From positions 1 through 18,675 of the forward strand of contig JAKLJM010000016.1 in assembly GCA_023151145.1 (NCBI GenBank): a DNA stretch of 18,675 nucleotides, written 5' to 3'. Position numbers and translations under genes: made by a program. The notes beneath the pieces are model-generated. The model did no database searches, was not told the DNA's origin, and saw nothing but the letters and a program-made list of their open reading frames with translations. This stretch comes from Bacteriovoracaceae bacterium (GTDB lineage: Bacteria > Bdellovibrionota > Bacteriovoracia > Bacteriovoracales > Bacteriovoracaceae). The first letter of the stretch is position 1; the number at the start of each line of letters is the position of its first letter. This document shows, piece after piece, positions 7,618 to 15,972 of the stretch.

Positions 7618-9804
7618 TTATGAATGATGAAATTTTCTTTTTGCTTTTTGAAGTTTATTATAGCTTTCGATGAGCTTTTGATGTTTGTCTAAATTTTTTA
7701 AATTTAAATCACTTTCAGTTAACCCAAAGAAACGAACACTTCCATCAATAGTCCCGAGTGCTTGTTCCATGATGTCTTTTCCAAACATTTTTGTTAAATT
7801 CGGAATATAATCAGAAACATCTAGATCTTCAGATAGTTCAATATCCAACAGGGCATCAAGTGCTTGATAATATCTTCGTCTCGCCGTGGAATTATCATTA
7901 AATGTCATAAACATTTCCACTAATTCTTTTGCCTCTTCAAATTCGTTAAGGGCTAAGAGAATCAGACATTTTAACTCTCCTACATTTAATTGACCCCAAG
8001 CACTATTTTCATCAAACGCCACACCGATGAGTTCAGAAATTTTTAGATACTCATCTAATTCACTCTCATCAAGTTTTTTTATAAGCTTTTTAAGTTCTTT
8101 ATCATTTAATGAATGCAGTTTTAGAATATCTGATCTAAAGGGCAATGACTTATTATGATTATCCCAAATCAAATCAGTTTTTTCATAAATTTCTGAATAA
8201 TCTGGTACTAAGATTCGACAAGCATTGACTCCTAACTCTTCAAAGTCAGCGATATAAACTTCTTTATCTAATTCTTTCAAAATATTCATTAGATAATCGT
8301 ATTCTTCTTTTGTCGTTCCCTCAAAATTCCACTCAACAAAATCGTAGTCATAGTTTTGACTAAAAAACTTCCAAGAAATAACTCCTGTAGAATCGATAAA
8401 ATGATCTACGATATTATTATGTTCACAAATGGCATTTTTATTAAATGTTGGTGCAGATAAGACATTCAAACCTTCAAAACTTCTTCCCTGCAAGAGCTCG
8501 GTTAAAGAACGCTCTAAGGCCACTTCAAATTTTGGATGAGCTCCAAAAGAAGCAAAGACTCCACCATTTTTAGGATTCATCAGAGTCACACTCATTACTG
8601 GAAACTTCCCCCCCAATGAGGCATCTCTCACAATAATAGGATATCCCTCTGCCTCAAGCTTATTGATTCCTTCCATGATTTTAGGATACTTTTCTAAAAC
8701 ATTTCGAGGGACATCTGGAAGCGTGATCTCTTCAAGAATAATTTGATTTTTAACTGCACGCTCGAAAATTTCTGACAATGCTTGTACTCGAGCTTCATAA
8801 CGAGTATTCCCCGCACTCATCCCATTACTTACAAACAAATTCCCAATAAGATTCACGGGAATATAAACCTGTGCTTTATCAGATTGTCTTTCATAAGGAA
8901 TAGCACAAATTCCACGTTTAGAATTTCCTGAATTGGTATCAATCAAATGTGATGCTTTTAATTCTCCATCCGAATTATAAATCGCTAGAAGATATTCATC
9001 CATTAAATCTTTTGGAAGCGTGTCTTTAGGTCCTGGCTTAAACCACTTTTCTCGTGGATAATGAACAAAATCAGCATTGGCAATTTCATCACCTAAATAT
9101 TGATCATTATAAAAATAATTATTACTAATTCTTTCTAAATATTCACCCAGTGCAGAACAAAGAGCGGCATCTTTTGTTGCCCCTTTTCCATTGGTAAAAC
9201 ACATTGGAGAATCAGCGTCGCGAATATGAACAGACCAAACATTCGGAACAGGGTTTCGCCATGAAGCAATCTCTAACTTAATTCCAAGTGCGGCAATTTT
9301 TGAAATGAGATTTTTAATAGTATCTTCAAGTGCAGAGTCCTTACCCAAAATCATGGTTTTGGTACCAGATTCGGTATCCCCTAAATACATTAAGCCAGAC
9401 TGTTGGCCAAGTACGTCAATAATTTCAATTTTAAATTCAGGACCTTCTTGGATAACTTTTTTTACAGTACAGCGATCAATCGATTTTAATATCCCTTCGC
9501 GATCATGGGCAGAAATACTTTCAGGTAATTCAACTTGCAAATGAAAGGTTTGCTTATAACGATTTTCGGGATCAACAATATTGTTTTGAGTAATTCGAAT
9601 ATCTTCAGTAGGAATATTTCGAGCGAGACAGTAGACCTTAACAAAATAAGCGGCACACATTGCTGATGATGCTAAAAAATAATCAAAGGGACCTGGGGCC
9701 GTGCCATTTCCTTTATATCGGATTGGTTGATCCGCAATGAGGGTATAATCATCGAAGGTAGCTTCGACCTTTAAGTTCTCTAGATATCGTGTATTTACTT
9801 GCAT
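7618..9804 (-). CDS. OsmC-YcaO fusion protein
   Basis: 728 residues. Residues 1-135 form an OsmC-like domain with the conserved redox cysteines C50 (SSAMCAAYF) and C112 (IDRCTVKK). Residues about 150-560 form a YcaO domain, with its typical GKGATKDAALCSALGEYLERIS nucleotide-binding segment and the FERAVKN...E helix. The C-terminal part (about 600-728) is helical, like the TPR-type tail of E. coli YcaO (GQLNVGELKCLILLAL). YcaO enzymes are ATP-dependent amide-backbone activators. The E. coli type is linked to RimO-dependent beta-methylthiolation of ribosomal protein S12, and fusions to OsmC are a known variant of this type. It is probably a housekeeping protein rather than a peptide-natural-product enzyme. 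The ATG at 9804 has no good Shine-Dalgarno. It is convergent with the decarboxylase gene and separated from the nir operon by 147 bases. Confidence 0.88.
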   Translation of the reverse strand: MQVNTRYLENLKVEATFDDYTLIADQPIRYKGNGTAPGPFDYFLASSAMCAAYFVKVYCLARNIPTEDIRITQNNIVDPENRYKQTFHLQVELPESISAHDREGILKSIDRCTVKKVIQEGPEFKIEIIDVLGQQSGLMYLGDTESGTKTMILGKDSALEDTIKNLISKIAALGIKLEIASWRNPVPNVWSVHIRDADSPMCFTNGKGATKDAALCSALGEYLERISNNYFYNDQYLGDEIANADFVHYPREKWFKPGPKDTLPKDLMDEYLLAIYNSDGELKASHLIDTNSGNSKRGICAIPYERQSDKAQVYIPVNLIGNLFVSNGMSAGNTRYEARVQALSEIFERAVKNQIILEEITLPDVPRNVLEKYPKIMEGINKLEAEGYPIIVRDASLGGKFPVMSVTLMNPKNGGVFASFGAHPKFEVALERSLTELLQGRSFEGLNVLSAPTFNKNAICEHNNIVDHFIDSTGVISWKFFSQNYDYDFVEWNFEGTTKEEYDYLMNILKELDKEVYIADFEELGVNACRILVPDYSEIYEKTDLIWDNHNKSLPFRSDILKLHSLNDKELKKLIKKLDESELDEYLKISELIGVAFDENSAWGQLNVGELKCLILLALNEFEEAKELVEMFMTFNDNSTARRRYYQALDALLDIELSEDLDVSDYIPNLTKMFGKDIMEQALGTIDGSVRFFGLTESDLNLKNLDKHQKLIESYNKLQKAKRKFHHS

Positions 9805-9812
9805 AATAGGGC

Positions 9813-9887
9813 TTAGTTATCACGATTAAATAGAACTTGGCATCATTTTTTTTTATGAATGATTTAAACAAGATAACTAATGATAAC
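9813..9887. repeat. GATAAC repeats upstream of the OsmC-YcaO gene
   Basis: Two direct copies of GATAAC (9872-9877 and 9882-9887) lie exactly 10 bases apart. A 9-base inverted copy, TTAGTTATC at 9813-9821, matches GATAACTAA at 9872-9880 perfectly. One element sits just upstream of the start codon and the others about 60-80 bases upstream, so they could be an operator set for this gene. No known regulator motif is recognised and chance is possible in AT-rich DNA. Confidence 0.35.
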
Positions 9888-9909
9888 GAGAGATTAAGAA
9901 AGATTAAAT

Positions 9910-9945
9910 GAGCTATTTTGGGAATACTAAATCCCAAAATAGCTC
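9910..9945 (-). terminator. Strong hairpin ending the nir operon
   Basis: A perfect 14-bp stem (GAGCTATTTTGGGA with TCCCAAAATAGCTC) with an 8-base loop, starting 6 bases after the stop codon of the last nir-operon cytochrome gene. The trailing minus-strand sequence ATTTAATCTTTCTT is T-rich but has no uninterrupted run. Its position and stem strength make it the likely terminator of the nir transcript. Confidence 0.75.
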
Positions 9946-9951
9946 TTATGG

Positions 9952-10308
9952 CTATTTTTGAGATTTCAAAAATTCAAAAATATCATTCCATTCATTATCG
10001 GCCATTTTGAACTTCTTCATAACTGTTCCGTATTTTTTATGCATTTCTACTGCATCTTTATCACCAGAATCAATCATGGCTTGTGGATCTTTGGTAAACT
10101 TCTTAATCCAATCTGCATTTCTTCTCTGGAAAATACCTTTAAGATCAGGCCCCTTTGTCGCGTCTTGATTATACTGAGAACCAATTGCGTGACATGATTT
10201 ACATCCCCAGTCTTCAAATAGAAACTTTCCATTTGCAACATTTTTTGGTCCTGCCATAATTTCTAAAGAAACTAACAGTAGAGTTGCACTAATTAATACT
10301 TTCTTCAT
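9952..10308 (-). CDS. Small periplasmic monohaem cytochrome c, last gene of nir operon
   Basis: 118 residues from the ATG at 10308, which follows GAGGAGGGAAGA, a very strong Shine-Dalgarno; an upstream in-frame extension of 26 residues is basic, lacks a signal and is rejected. A signal peptide (about 1-19) precedes CKSCH (36-40). GPDLKGIFQRRNADWIKKFTKDP follows, and VMKKFKM supplies candidate axial methionines before the last helix. It is a class I cytochrome c sent to the periplasm. Being 28 bases after the nirN-like gene, it probably passes electrons to NirS or takes them from the NirN-like enzyme, like NirM or NirC in other denitrifiers. The family is too generic to choose, so no symbol is given. 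Confidence 0.82.
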   Translation of the reverse strand: MKKVLISATLLLVSLEIMAGPKNVANGKFLFEDWGCKSCHAIGSQYNQDATKGPDLKGIFQRRNADWIKKFTKDPQAMIDSGDKDAVEMHKKYGTVMKKFKMADNEWNDIFEFLKSQK

Positions 10309-10336
10309 TCTTCCCTCCTCGTGGTACATTGAATGT

Positions 10337-12160
10337 TTATAGACAAATATCTTTGTATATCTCTTCGTTCTTTTTATCCTTCTCACTAAATGGACTAAAA
10401 CCTAACTTGGTCCAAGTCAAATAATCCTCACAATTTTTAACAATTCTCTCTGGTTTTTGTAGCTGATGTTCCGACATATTATAAAGCGTAATCTGCATAA
10501 GTTTTTTCTTGTGACTTTTTATATAGGCAGTCACCATATCTTTTTCAATTTCACTTAAAGGTATATTTGGCATCGAAGGATTTTTATAACCCAAATTTAT
10601 TGCATTGATTCGAGGGTTATCTAAATGAGTTCGAATCATTTGAGCATCCCGCGTACTAGCAATTTTTGCAAAACTAGGCCCAAAGGCCATACTAGTCTCA
10701 TGGTGACAGCCCCAGCATTTCGCCGTAAAAACTGATGAGCCAAGACTCACTGGTAAAAACTCTCTTTCTTTATTAAATACGTTATATTTACCCACCGGTA
10801 AGCTATTATCAAAGCGCGCCAATTCAGTATGCATAATAGTGTCATAAATGAGTAGCTGCCCATTTTTGTCAAAAATACTTAAATAGGCATAGCGCCCGTC
10901 TTTAGAAAACTCAGTATGAGTAAATTTTTTTCCAGGCAATGGCTTAATTTTTTTAATTTCAAAAGACTTTTTATCAACTAATACCAACTCATCATCACCT
11001 TTATCCACCCAAAGATGATTAGATTTAGGATGGGTCTTAACAAAAAATCCATTTCCCCCCACTTCTATTTTTTTAACTAATTTCCAATCATACATTTTCC
11101 AAACGGTAATGAAATTGGATTTTATATGAAAAGTTGCAAAATAAAACTCACCTTGGTCATACCAGTAAGCGGCCGAAGATAAATGTGGCATGCCATTAAT
11201 GTCTTCCTCAAAAACTACTTTATTTTTTTCAAGATCATACACAACAAATTTTTCACCATTTTTTGAAGATCCAACTAAAAACTTATCAAGTGGATCAATG
11301 AAAAAATCTTCTATAGGCATTGGTATATTTTTGTATGTTATCGTGAGTTTCGATAAATCTAGAACTCCAAGAATATTTTGATCGCGATAGGTAAAAAGCG
11401 CTTTATTTTCGTTAATAAAAGTATAGACCCCACTAATTTTTCCTTTCAGTGGCAGTATTTTTTTCACTTTGAAATTTTGTTGATCAAGAATGACCAAGGT
11501 TTGTGGCAAAAGACAACTGGCCACAAGGTACTTATTGTCATTTGAGGTGGTAATGTTGCGAAGTGATACACAGGCCCGTATAGTTTTTTCATGCCCGTTT
11601 TTTAAATCATAGGCCCCAATGAAACCAGCTCGACTTGGGATATAAAATCTTGAATAGTCCCGATTGTATTTTATACCACCGTGAACATCTGGAAATTCAA
11701 ACTTATCTAAGATTTTAAGATCTTCCATAAGCCATATTTTATTTTGCCCTCGCTCAACTACCGTAGTTAAATTCTGGGGGTCTTTTAATTCTATATTAAG
11801 GTTTTTCACTGGAAATAGAGTCTGGCTTTTTTCGATATGTGATTTGTTCCAAACTACAATTGATTCCGTTTTTATAAAAGCCGTAATGGATTTAATTTCA
11901 TCTTCTGTGAGCTTTGGATTTCCTTCCATTAAAGTATTAGGAATTCCCTCTTTAATTATTTTATAGATTTTTTCATCTTTTAATTTTTCAAGAGTCAATG
12001 GCATTAAAGGCGGGCCAGAGAATCCAATGCGGTTTTCATGATGGCAAGAAGCACATTTTTCCAAATATAACTTCTTGCCAATTTCGGTATTTGCTAAAGT
12101 AATAAAACTAAGACTTAAAAGGTTCATGATAAATAATATTGTAAAAACGTTTTTTCTCAT
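10337..12160 (-). CDS. nirN: NirN-like haem d1 protein with an additional C-terminal cytochrome c domain
   Basis: 607 residues, about 100 more than usual NirN. After a signal peptide (about 1-23) comes a NirC/NirN-like cytochrome c domain with CASCH (36-40), GPPLMPLTLEKL and axial-type M78. An eight-bladed d1 propeller (about 125-460) follows, with the NirN landmarks VERG, DVHGGIKY (H160, probable proximal d1 ligand), MPHLSSAAYW (candidate distal His), THPKSNHLWVD and THTEFSKDGRYA. A second haem site, CWGCH (482-486), with MPNIPLSEIEKDMV (M530) forms an extra C-terminal cytochrome domain, ending in a 45-residue tail with two cysteines (577, 606). NirN dehydrogenates dihydro-haem d1 in the periplasm and can pass haem d1 to NirS. 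The extra domain is absent from the Pseudomonas enzyme. The start has AGGA upstream, 26 bases after nirS. NirS itself is excluded: this protein lacks the PHPGRG and FLHDGGWD distal-histidine motifs. Confidence 0.83.
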   Translation of the reverse strand: MRKNVFTILFIMNLLSLSFITLANTEIGKKLYLEKCASCHHENRIGFSGPPLMPLTLEKLKDEKIYKIIKEGIPNTLMEGNPKLTEDEIKSITAFIKTESIVVWNKSHIEKSQTLFPVKNLNIELKDPQNLTTVVERGQNKIWLMEDLKILDKFEFPDVHGGIKYNRDYSRFYIPSRAGFIGAYDLKNGHEKTIRACVSLRNITTSNDNKYLVASCLLPQTLVILDQQNFKVKKILPLKGKISGVYTFINENKALFTYRDQNILGVLDLSKLTITYKNIPMPIEDFFIDPLDKFLVGSSKNGEKFVVYDLEKNKVVFEEDINGMPHLSSAAYWYDQGEFYFATFHIKSNFITVWKMYDWKLVKKIEVGGNGFFVKTHPKSNHLWVDKGDDELVLVDKKSFEIKKIKPLPGKKFTHTEFSKDGRYAYLSIFDKNGQLLIYDTIMHTELARFDNSLPVGKYNVFNKEREFLPVSLGSSVFTAKCWGCHHETSMAFGPSFAKIASTRDAQMIRTHLDNPRINAINLGYKNPSMPNIPLSEIEKDMVTAYIKSHKKKLMQITLYNMSEHQLQKPERIVKNCEDYLTWTKLGFSPFSEKDKKNEEIYKDICL

Positions 12161-12186
12161 AAATTTTAAGTCCTAGTCTTTTTTAA

Positions 12187-13905
12187 TTAGTAAACATCTT
12201 CAACTGTGTTATGAACGTTAAACTTACCAGTTGGAGTGATAATTCTCTTATCATCAATTACTTTTTTAAGAGTAAGTGTTTTATCATCAACAACCACAAT
12301 GGCCGAACGATGTTTCATTTCATTCCATACAGAGAACCAAACTTCGTCTCCTGCTTCGTTGTATTCAGGCTGAACAACTTTTTTAGTACCTTCACCTAAA
12401 TTGGCCCATTCAGCAATTGGAAGAACTTTATAAGGCGCATCTAAATTATTTATGTCAAAAACAGCTACAGTTTGAGAAATTTTTGCTTCTGGATTTAAAG
12501 TTGTATCAACATAAAGGTTAGTAGATTTTGGGTGAGTCTTAATAAATAGTGACCCTCCTCCTTGGCCTTTAAGTGTTTTAACAACTTTCCATGCATGTTT
12601 TTTATCAGAAGGATCAGATCCAATTAATGAAATCGTTGCATCCCCTAAGTGTGAAGTTGCCCATACTCGGCCAAATTCTTTAGTCTTAAAGTTAGCTCCT
12701 CGCCCAGGATGCGGAATACTTCCAACATCAACAATTGCAGCCATCTTTCTTTCTTTAGAATCAACAATCGCTATTTTATTAGATTTATTAGCTGCAGTGA
12801 AAAAATAACGACGAGTTGAATCCCAACCACCATCATGTAAAAATGGTGCCGCTTGAAGTTCAGTTGAAGTTAAATTATTGATGTCGCTATAATTAACAAG
12901 AAGAATTTTTCCTGTCTCTTTAACGTTAATGATAAAGTCAGGGTGCTGATGACTTGATACAATTGCAGCAACACGAGGCTCTGGGTGGTATTCTTGAGTT
13001 CCTACAACGTTTCCACGAGTTGAAACGATTCTTTTTGGTTCAAGAGTCTCTCCATCCATAATTACGTATTGAGGTGGCCAGTAAGCTCCAGCAATAGCGT
13101 ATTTATCTTCAAAGCCTTTGTACTTAGAAGTTTCAACCGATCTTGCTTCCAGACCAATTTTGATAGTCGCTACGATATCTGGTTTTTCCATCCAAAGGTC
13201 AATTAGGTCGATTTTTGCATCACGACCAATTGTGTACATATAGCGACCTGAATGAGAAAGACGAGAAATGTGAACAGCGTAACCAGTTTTAACGATGTTT
13301 ACGATTTCTTTTGTATCACCGTCGATAATGGCAACTTCGCCAGCATCACGAAGAGTTACACCAAAAAAGTTTTTAATATTGTAGTTGTTCATCTTTTTTG
13401 TCGGACGATCTGCAACTGGAACTCTTACTTTCCAAGTCTCATTCATCTCTTTTAGACCAAACTCCGGTGGTGCAACAGGCTCATTCTGTACGTACTTCGC
13501 CATAAGTTTAATTTCATCAGCAGATAAATCTGCAGCAAAAGAAGGCATCCCTCCACCTGAGCCATCAGTTATAAAGCTAGTAAGGTAACGTGTACCTAAT
13601 GGTCTAGTCTTATCTCTAGTTAATGGCTTACCAGTAGCTCCTTTTCTTAAAACCCCGTGACAACCAGCACATCTTTCAAAAAAAATCTTGTTGGCATGTG
13701 CAGTTTCTGAATCCGAAAGTTCAATACCTTTTAAGTCAGCTTTTTTAGTTGCACTAACTTTAATTGGGCTTGCTCCCCCCATATACTTAGCTTCTGGATT
13801 TTTGCCTTTACCAGCCGCCAATATTTCAGCAGGTGTAATTGATATTAAAGCACCTAAGATTAGACCTGCTCCAATCTTAAATCCCTTTATTTGACTCGCA
13901 TCCAT
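12187..13905 (-). CDS. nirS: Cytochrome cd1 nitrite reductase NirS
   Basis: 572 residues from the ATG at 13905, the start with a perfect GGAGG. A signal peptide (about 1-31) leads to a cytochrome c domain with CAGCH (79-83) and axial M120 (GGGMPSF). The d1 propeller has the proximal haem d1 ligand H212 (YAVHISR) and both catalytic distal histidines, H357 (FLHDGGWD) and H399 (PHPGRG). These keep the same spacing as His182, His327 and His369 of the Pseudomonas aeruginosa enzyme, so it should be active. It reduces nitrite to NO in the periplasm. The gene is unusual in coming after the d1-biosynthesis genes rather than at the head of the operon; it begins 25 bases after nirJ. Confidence 0.97.
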   Translation of the reverse strand: MDASQIKGFKIGAGLILGALISITPAEILAAGKGKNPEAKYMGGASPIKVSATKKADLKGIELSDSETAHANKIFFERCAGCHGVLRKGATGKPLTRDKTRPLGTRYLTSFITDGSGGGMPSFAADLSADEIKLMAKYVQNEPVAPPEFGLKEMNETWKVRVPVADRPTKKMNNYNIKNFFGVTLRDAGEVAIIDGDTKEIVNIVKTGYAVHISRLSHSGRYMYTIGRDAKIDLIDLWMEKPDIVATIKIGLEARSVETSKYKGFEDKYAIAGAYWPPQYVIMDGETLEPKRIVSTRGNVVGTQEYHPEPRVAAIVSSHQHPDFIINVKETGKILLVNYSDINNLTSTELQAAPFLHDGGWDSTRRYFFTAANKSNKIAIVDSKERKMAAIVDVGSIPHPGRGANFKTKEFGRVWATSHLGDATISLIGSDPSDKKHAWKVVKTLKGQGGGSLFIKTHPKSTNLYVDTTLNPEAKISQTVAVFDINNLDAPYKVLPIAEWANLGEGTKKVVQPEYNEAGDEVWFSVWNEMKHRSAIVVVDDKTLTLKKVIDDKRIITPTGKFNVHNTVEDVY

Positions 13906-13910
13906 AATAA

Positions 13911-13915
13911 CCTCC
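13911..13915 (-). promoter_or_regulatory. Ribosome binding site fixing the nirS start
   Basis: GGAGG on the minus strand, five bases before the ATG at 13905. Upstream in-frame starts would overlap the end of nirJ and add residues without a Shine-Dalgarno. With this start the signal peptide reads normally. The strong site in an operon of weaker ones suggests that NirS is translated at a higher rate. Confidence 0.85.
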
Positions 13916-13930
13916 ATGGAAATTGTGAGT

Positions 13931-14983
13931 TTAAATGCAACATGCATCTGATAAATATGATTCTTCTAAAATTTCATCATCTGTTAAGTAACAACCTGGA
14001 TCTGATGCCTTGGCGTCTGAAAGTAATTGATGTGCACGAACACGTGTATTCCCATTGCACATTGAAAAATATTGGCAATTCAAACATCGACCGTGTATAT
14101 CTTTTCTACTATCGCCTTGTGCATCGATATTAGCGACACCTGTTCCTGAAGCATTTCCGCCCCAATGAATCAGTATCTCTTTTAAGTGAGCAATATTTTC
14201 TTCTGGAAATTTTTCTTTTGCCCACATCAACATAAAAGCTGCATCAGCATCGTTATTTCCAGAAACAATTTCTAGGTCAATTCCTTTTTGATGAAATTCT
14301 AAAGCTCGATCAAAAAGCAGAGTCATTACATCTCTGGTCATTTTAAAATGAGCATCTTCTTTTTTATTACCACGTCCCCCATAATTTAAATGAGAGAGAT
14401 AAAATTTCGAAACACCGTTATCAATGCACACATTAAGCATGTCATCAATTTGATGAAAATTAGTATTAGTCAAAGTCGTTCTAAGTCCCATTTTTAAACC
14501 GTGGCGAACCCCATTTCGCACTCCTTCAAGTGATTCTTCAAAGGCGCCTACTTTTCCGCGGATATGATCGTGAACCGCCCCGATTCCATCTAAGCTCACT
14601 CCTACATAATTAAAATCAATCTCTTTTAACCTCTGAGCAATTTCATCAGTAAGTAAAATCCCATTAGATGAAAGTGCCAAATAAAAGCCTTGTGCCTTTA
14701 CTTCTTTGGCAATCTCAAAAACATGAGGGTGCAAAAGAGGTTCTCCCCCAGATAAAATAACCGCTGGGGCTTTAGCACGTTTCATAGCGCTTATATTTGT
14801 CAAACACTGCTCAAGCGACAGCTCTCCTGGAAAGTCTTTATCAAAAGAATTGGCATAACAGTGCCGGCAAGAAAGATTGCACCTTCTTAGCAAATTCCAA
14901 ATAACTACTGGTCCTGATGCTTTTCGTTTTGAAAAAGCTTTGGGTGAAACTAAATGATCCATATAATGTGATAATCTAAACAT
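13931..14983 (-). CDS. nirJ: NirJ, radical SAM/SPASM haem d1 biosynthesis protein
   Basis: 350 residues. The radical SAM cluster motif is CNLSCRHC (C35, C39, C42). GGEP follows in VILSGGEPLLHP, and the TIM-barrel core continues to about 250. The C-terminal SPASM-type region carries further cysteines (C300, C303, C309, C331) in CLNCQYFSMCNG and DPGCYLTDDE, which should bind an auxiliary iron-sulfur cluster. The chain ends in CCI. NirJ converts didecarboxysiroheme to the dioxo intermediate, removing two propionates and introducing the keto groups of haem d1. It starts one base after nirH and lies just before nirS. Other SPASM proteins (AhbC, PqqE) are similar, but the nir context decides. Confidence 0.95.
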   Translation of the reverse strand: MFRLSHYMDHLVSPKAFSKRKASGPVVIWNLLRRCNLSCRHCYANSFDKDFPGELSLEQCLTNISAMKRAKAPAVILSGGEPLLHPHVFEIAKEVKAQGFYLALSSNGILLTDEIAQRLKEIDFNYVGVSLDGIGAVHDHIRGKVGAFEESLEGVRNGVRHGLKMGLRTTLTNTNFHQIDDMLNVCIDNGVSKFYLSHLNYGGRGNKKEDAHFKMTRDVMTLLFDRALEFHQKGIDLEIVSGNNDADAAFMLMWAKEKFPEENIAHLKEILIHWGGNASGTGVANIDAQGDSRKDIHGRCLNCQYFSMCNGNTRVRAHQLLSDAKASDPGCYLTDDEILEESYLSDACCI

Positions 14984-14984
14984 A

Positions 14985-15491
14985 CTAAATATCCTTTAGG
15001 CGTATACCAGTTTTCTTTAAGATCTCTGAGCTGATTATTTTATCCATCGATAAAATATAACCATCCGCCGCTGTTTTCATTTTTTCTATTTGCAAATTCA
15101 TTTCATTTTCATTACGGCCATGTACCATGGCAAAAAGATTATAATTCCAATGAGGGGGAAGTTTCGGTCGCTGATAACAATGACTAACAAAACCAAGTTC
15201 CCTAAAAATTTCGCCAACGATGTCTATGTGATCCTCTTCTAACTCCCAAACCGTCATGGCATTATAGATAAAACCTAACTTATAATGATTAGTAGCAACT
15301 GCATTTTTTCTCACAAAGTTTATTTGGTACATTCTCTCTAAACGCTCACAAATTTCTTCTTCTGTTACGTTAAGAGCATTAGCTAATTCAAGATACGGTC
15401 TTTCGCAAATTTCTAATCCATTCTGAGTGGATTTTATAATTGCCATGTCGACTTCATCATTTTTGTAATTTTCGATTTTAAATTTATTCAT
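14985..15491 (-). CDS. nirH: NirH-type siroheme decarboxylase subunit (Lrp/AsnC-like)
   Basis: 168 residues from the ATG at 15491; a further ATG at 15518 has only a poor ribosome site, whereas AGGATGAAGG precedes the chosen one. The N-terminal winged-helix region (LTEEEICERLERMYQINFVRKN type) is followed by an AsnC-like C-terminal domain with SHCYQRPKLPPHWNYNLFAMVHG, the signature of the NirL/NirH (AhbB-like) half. The NirD/NirL/NirG/NirH set decarboxylates siroheme at C12 and C18 to didecarboxysiroheme, and these proteins are enzymes rather than DNA-binding regulators. As the fourth member and the second of L/H type, it corresponds to nirH by order. It lies 19 bases after nirG and one base before nirJ. 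Confidence 0.88.
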   Translation of the reverse strand: MNKFKIENYKNDEVDMAIIKSTQNGLEICERPYLELANALNVTEEEICERLERMYQINFVRKNAVATNHYKLGFIYNAMTVWELEEDHIDIVGEIFRELGFVSHCYQRPKLPPHWNYNLFAMVHGRNENEMNLQIEKMKTAADGYILSMDKIISSEILKKTGIRLKDI

Positions 15492-15510
15492 ATTTTTGCC
15501 TTCATCCTTT

Positions 15511-15972
15511 TTAAACATCCAAATACAAATCTAAATTGTATTCTTTAAGCTTTGGAAGGTTGTAGGTTTTTAAATTAGTTTTATTTTCTATTTCTTCAAG
15601 AAGTTTCATCCCATCTTCGATAGACTTAGCGGCCAAAACAAACCACATATTAAACTGATGATTTCTTTTATAATTATGAGCTACCTCTTGATACTCATTC
15701 ACCAACATAGAAATTTCCTTAAATTTTTCTTCAGGGACAATCATCGCGACCAAGCTCACATATCCACTTGAGCGATCAAGATTAAAAAAAGGACCAATTC
15801 TTGTGATGAATCCCTCGTCTCTAAGTTTAGACAAGATTTGAATAACATCTTGCTCAGAGAGATTAAGTTTTTCAGCAATATCCTTAAAGGGTTTTACAGA
15901 AAAGCCAAAATGTCTTTGAACAAGTCTTAATACGTTCAAATCATTATTTGTTAATTGATAGGATGTATTCAT
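15511..15972 (-). CDS. nirG: NirG-type siroheme decarboxylase subunit (Lrp/AsnC-like)
   Basis: 153 residues from the ATG at 15972, whose A is shared with the nirL stop (TAATG); AAAGGAG lies about 10 bases upstream. Winged-helix part about 10-60 (LSEQDVIQILSKLRDEGFITRIGP). The ferredoxin-like AsnC part has VAHNYKRNHQFNMWFV, the NirD/NirG (AhbA-like) signature seen also in nirD. By order it is the second D/G-type paralogue and so is named nirG. It should join the L/H-type partners in the siroheme decarboxylase. An earlier start at 16002 would overlap nirL and has no ribosome site. Confidence 0.88.
   Translation of the reverse strand: MNTSYQLTNNDLNVLRLVQRHFGFSVKPFKDIAEKLNLSEQDVIQILSKLRDEGFITRIGPFFNLDRSSGYVSLVAMIVPEEKFKEISMLVNEYQEVAHNYKRNHQFNMWFVLAAKSIEDGMKLLEEIENKTNLKTYNLPKLKEYNLDLYLDV

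Noticed and set aside
10309..10386. N-terminal extension of the small cytochrome c back to 10386.
   Set aside because: The extra 26 residues are basic and would mask the signal peptide; GAGGAGGG directly precedes the ATG at 10308.
10337..12160. Second nirS copy.
   Set aside because: The catalytic distal-histidine motifs of NirS (FLHDGGWD, PHPGRG) are absent and NirN landmarks (VERG, HGGIKY, THTEFSKDGR) are present.
13906..13947. N-terminal extension of nirS back to 13947.
   Set aside because: It would overlap nirJ, has no ribosome binding site, and the GGAGG before 13905 is ideal.
5826..14983. A YcaO protein, a radical SAM/SPASM protein and a decarboxylase in one window might suggest a modified-peptide (RiPP) biosynthesis system.
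   Set aside because: The YcaO is fused to OsmC and has the C-terminal helical tail of the RimO-associated type; the radical SAM protein is NirJ inside the nir operon; I found no precursor-peptide gene, no RiPP recognition domain and no transporter.
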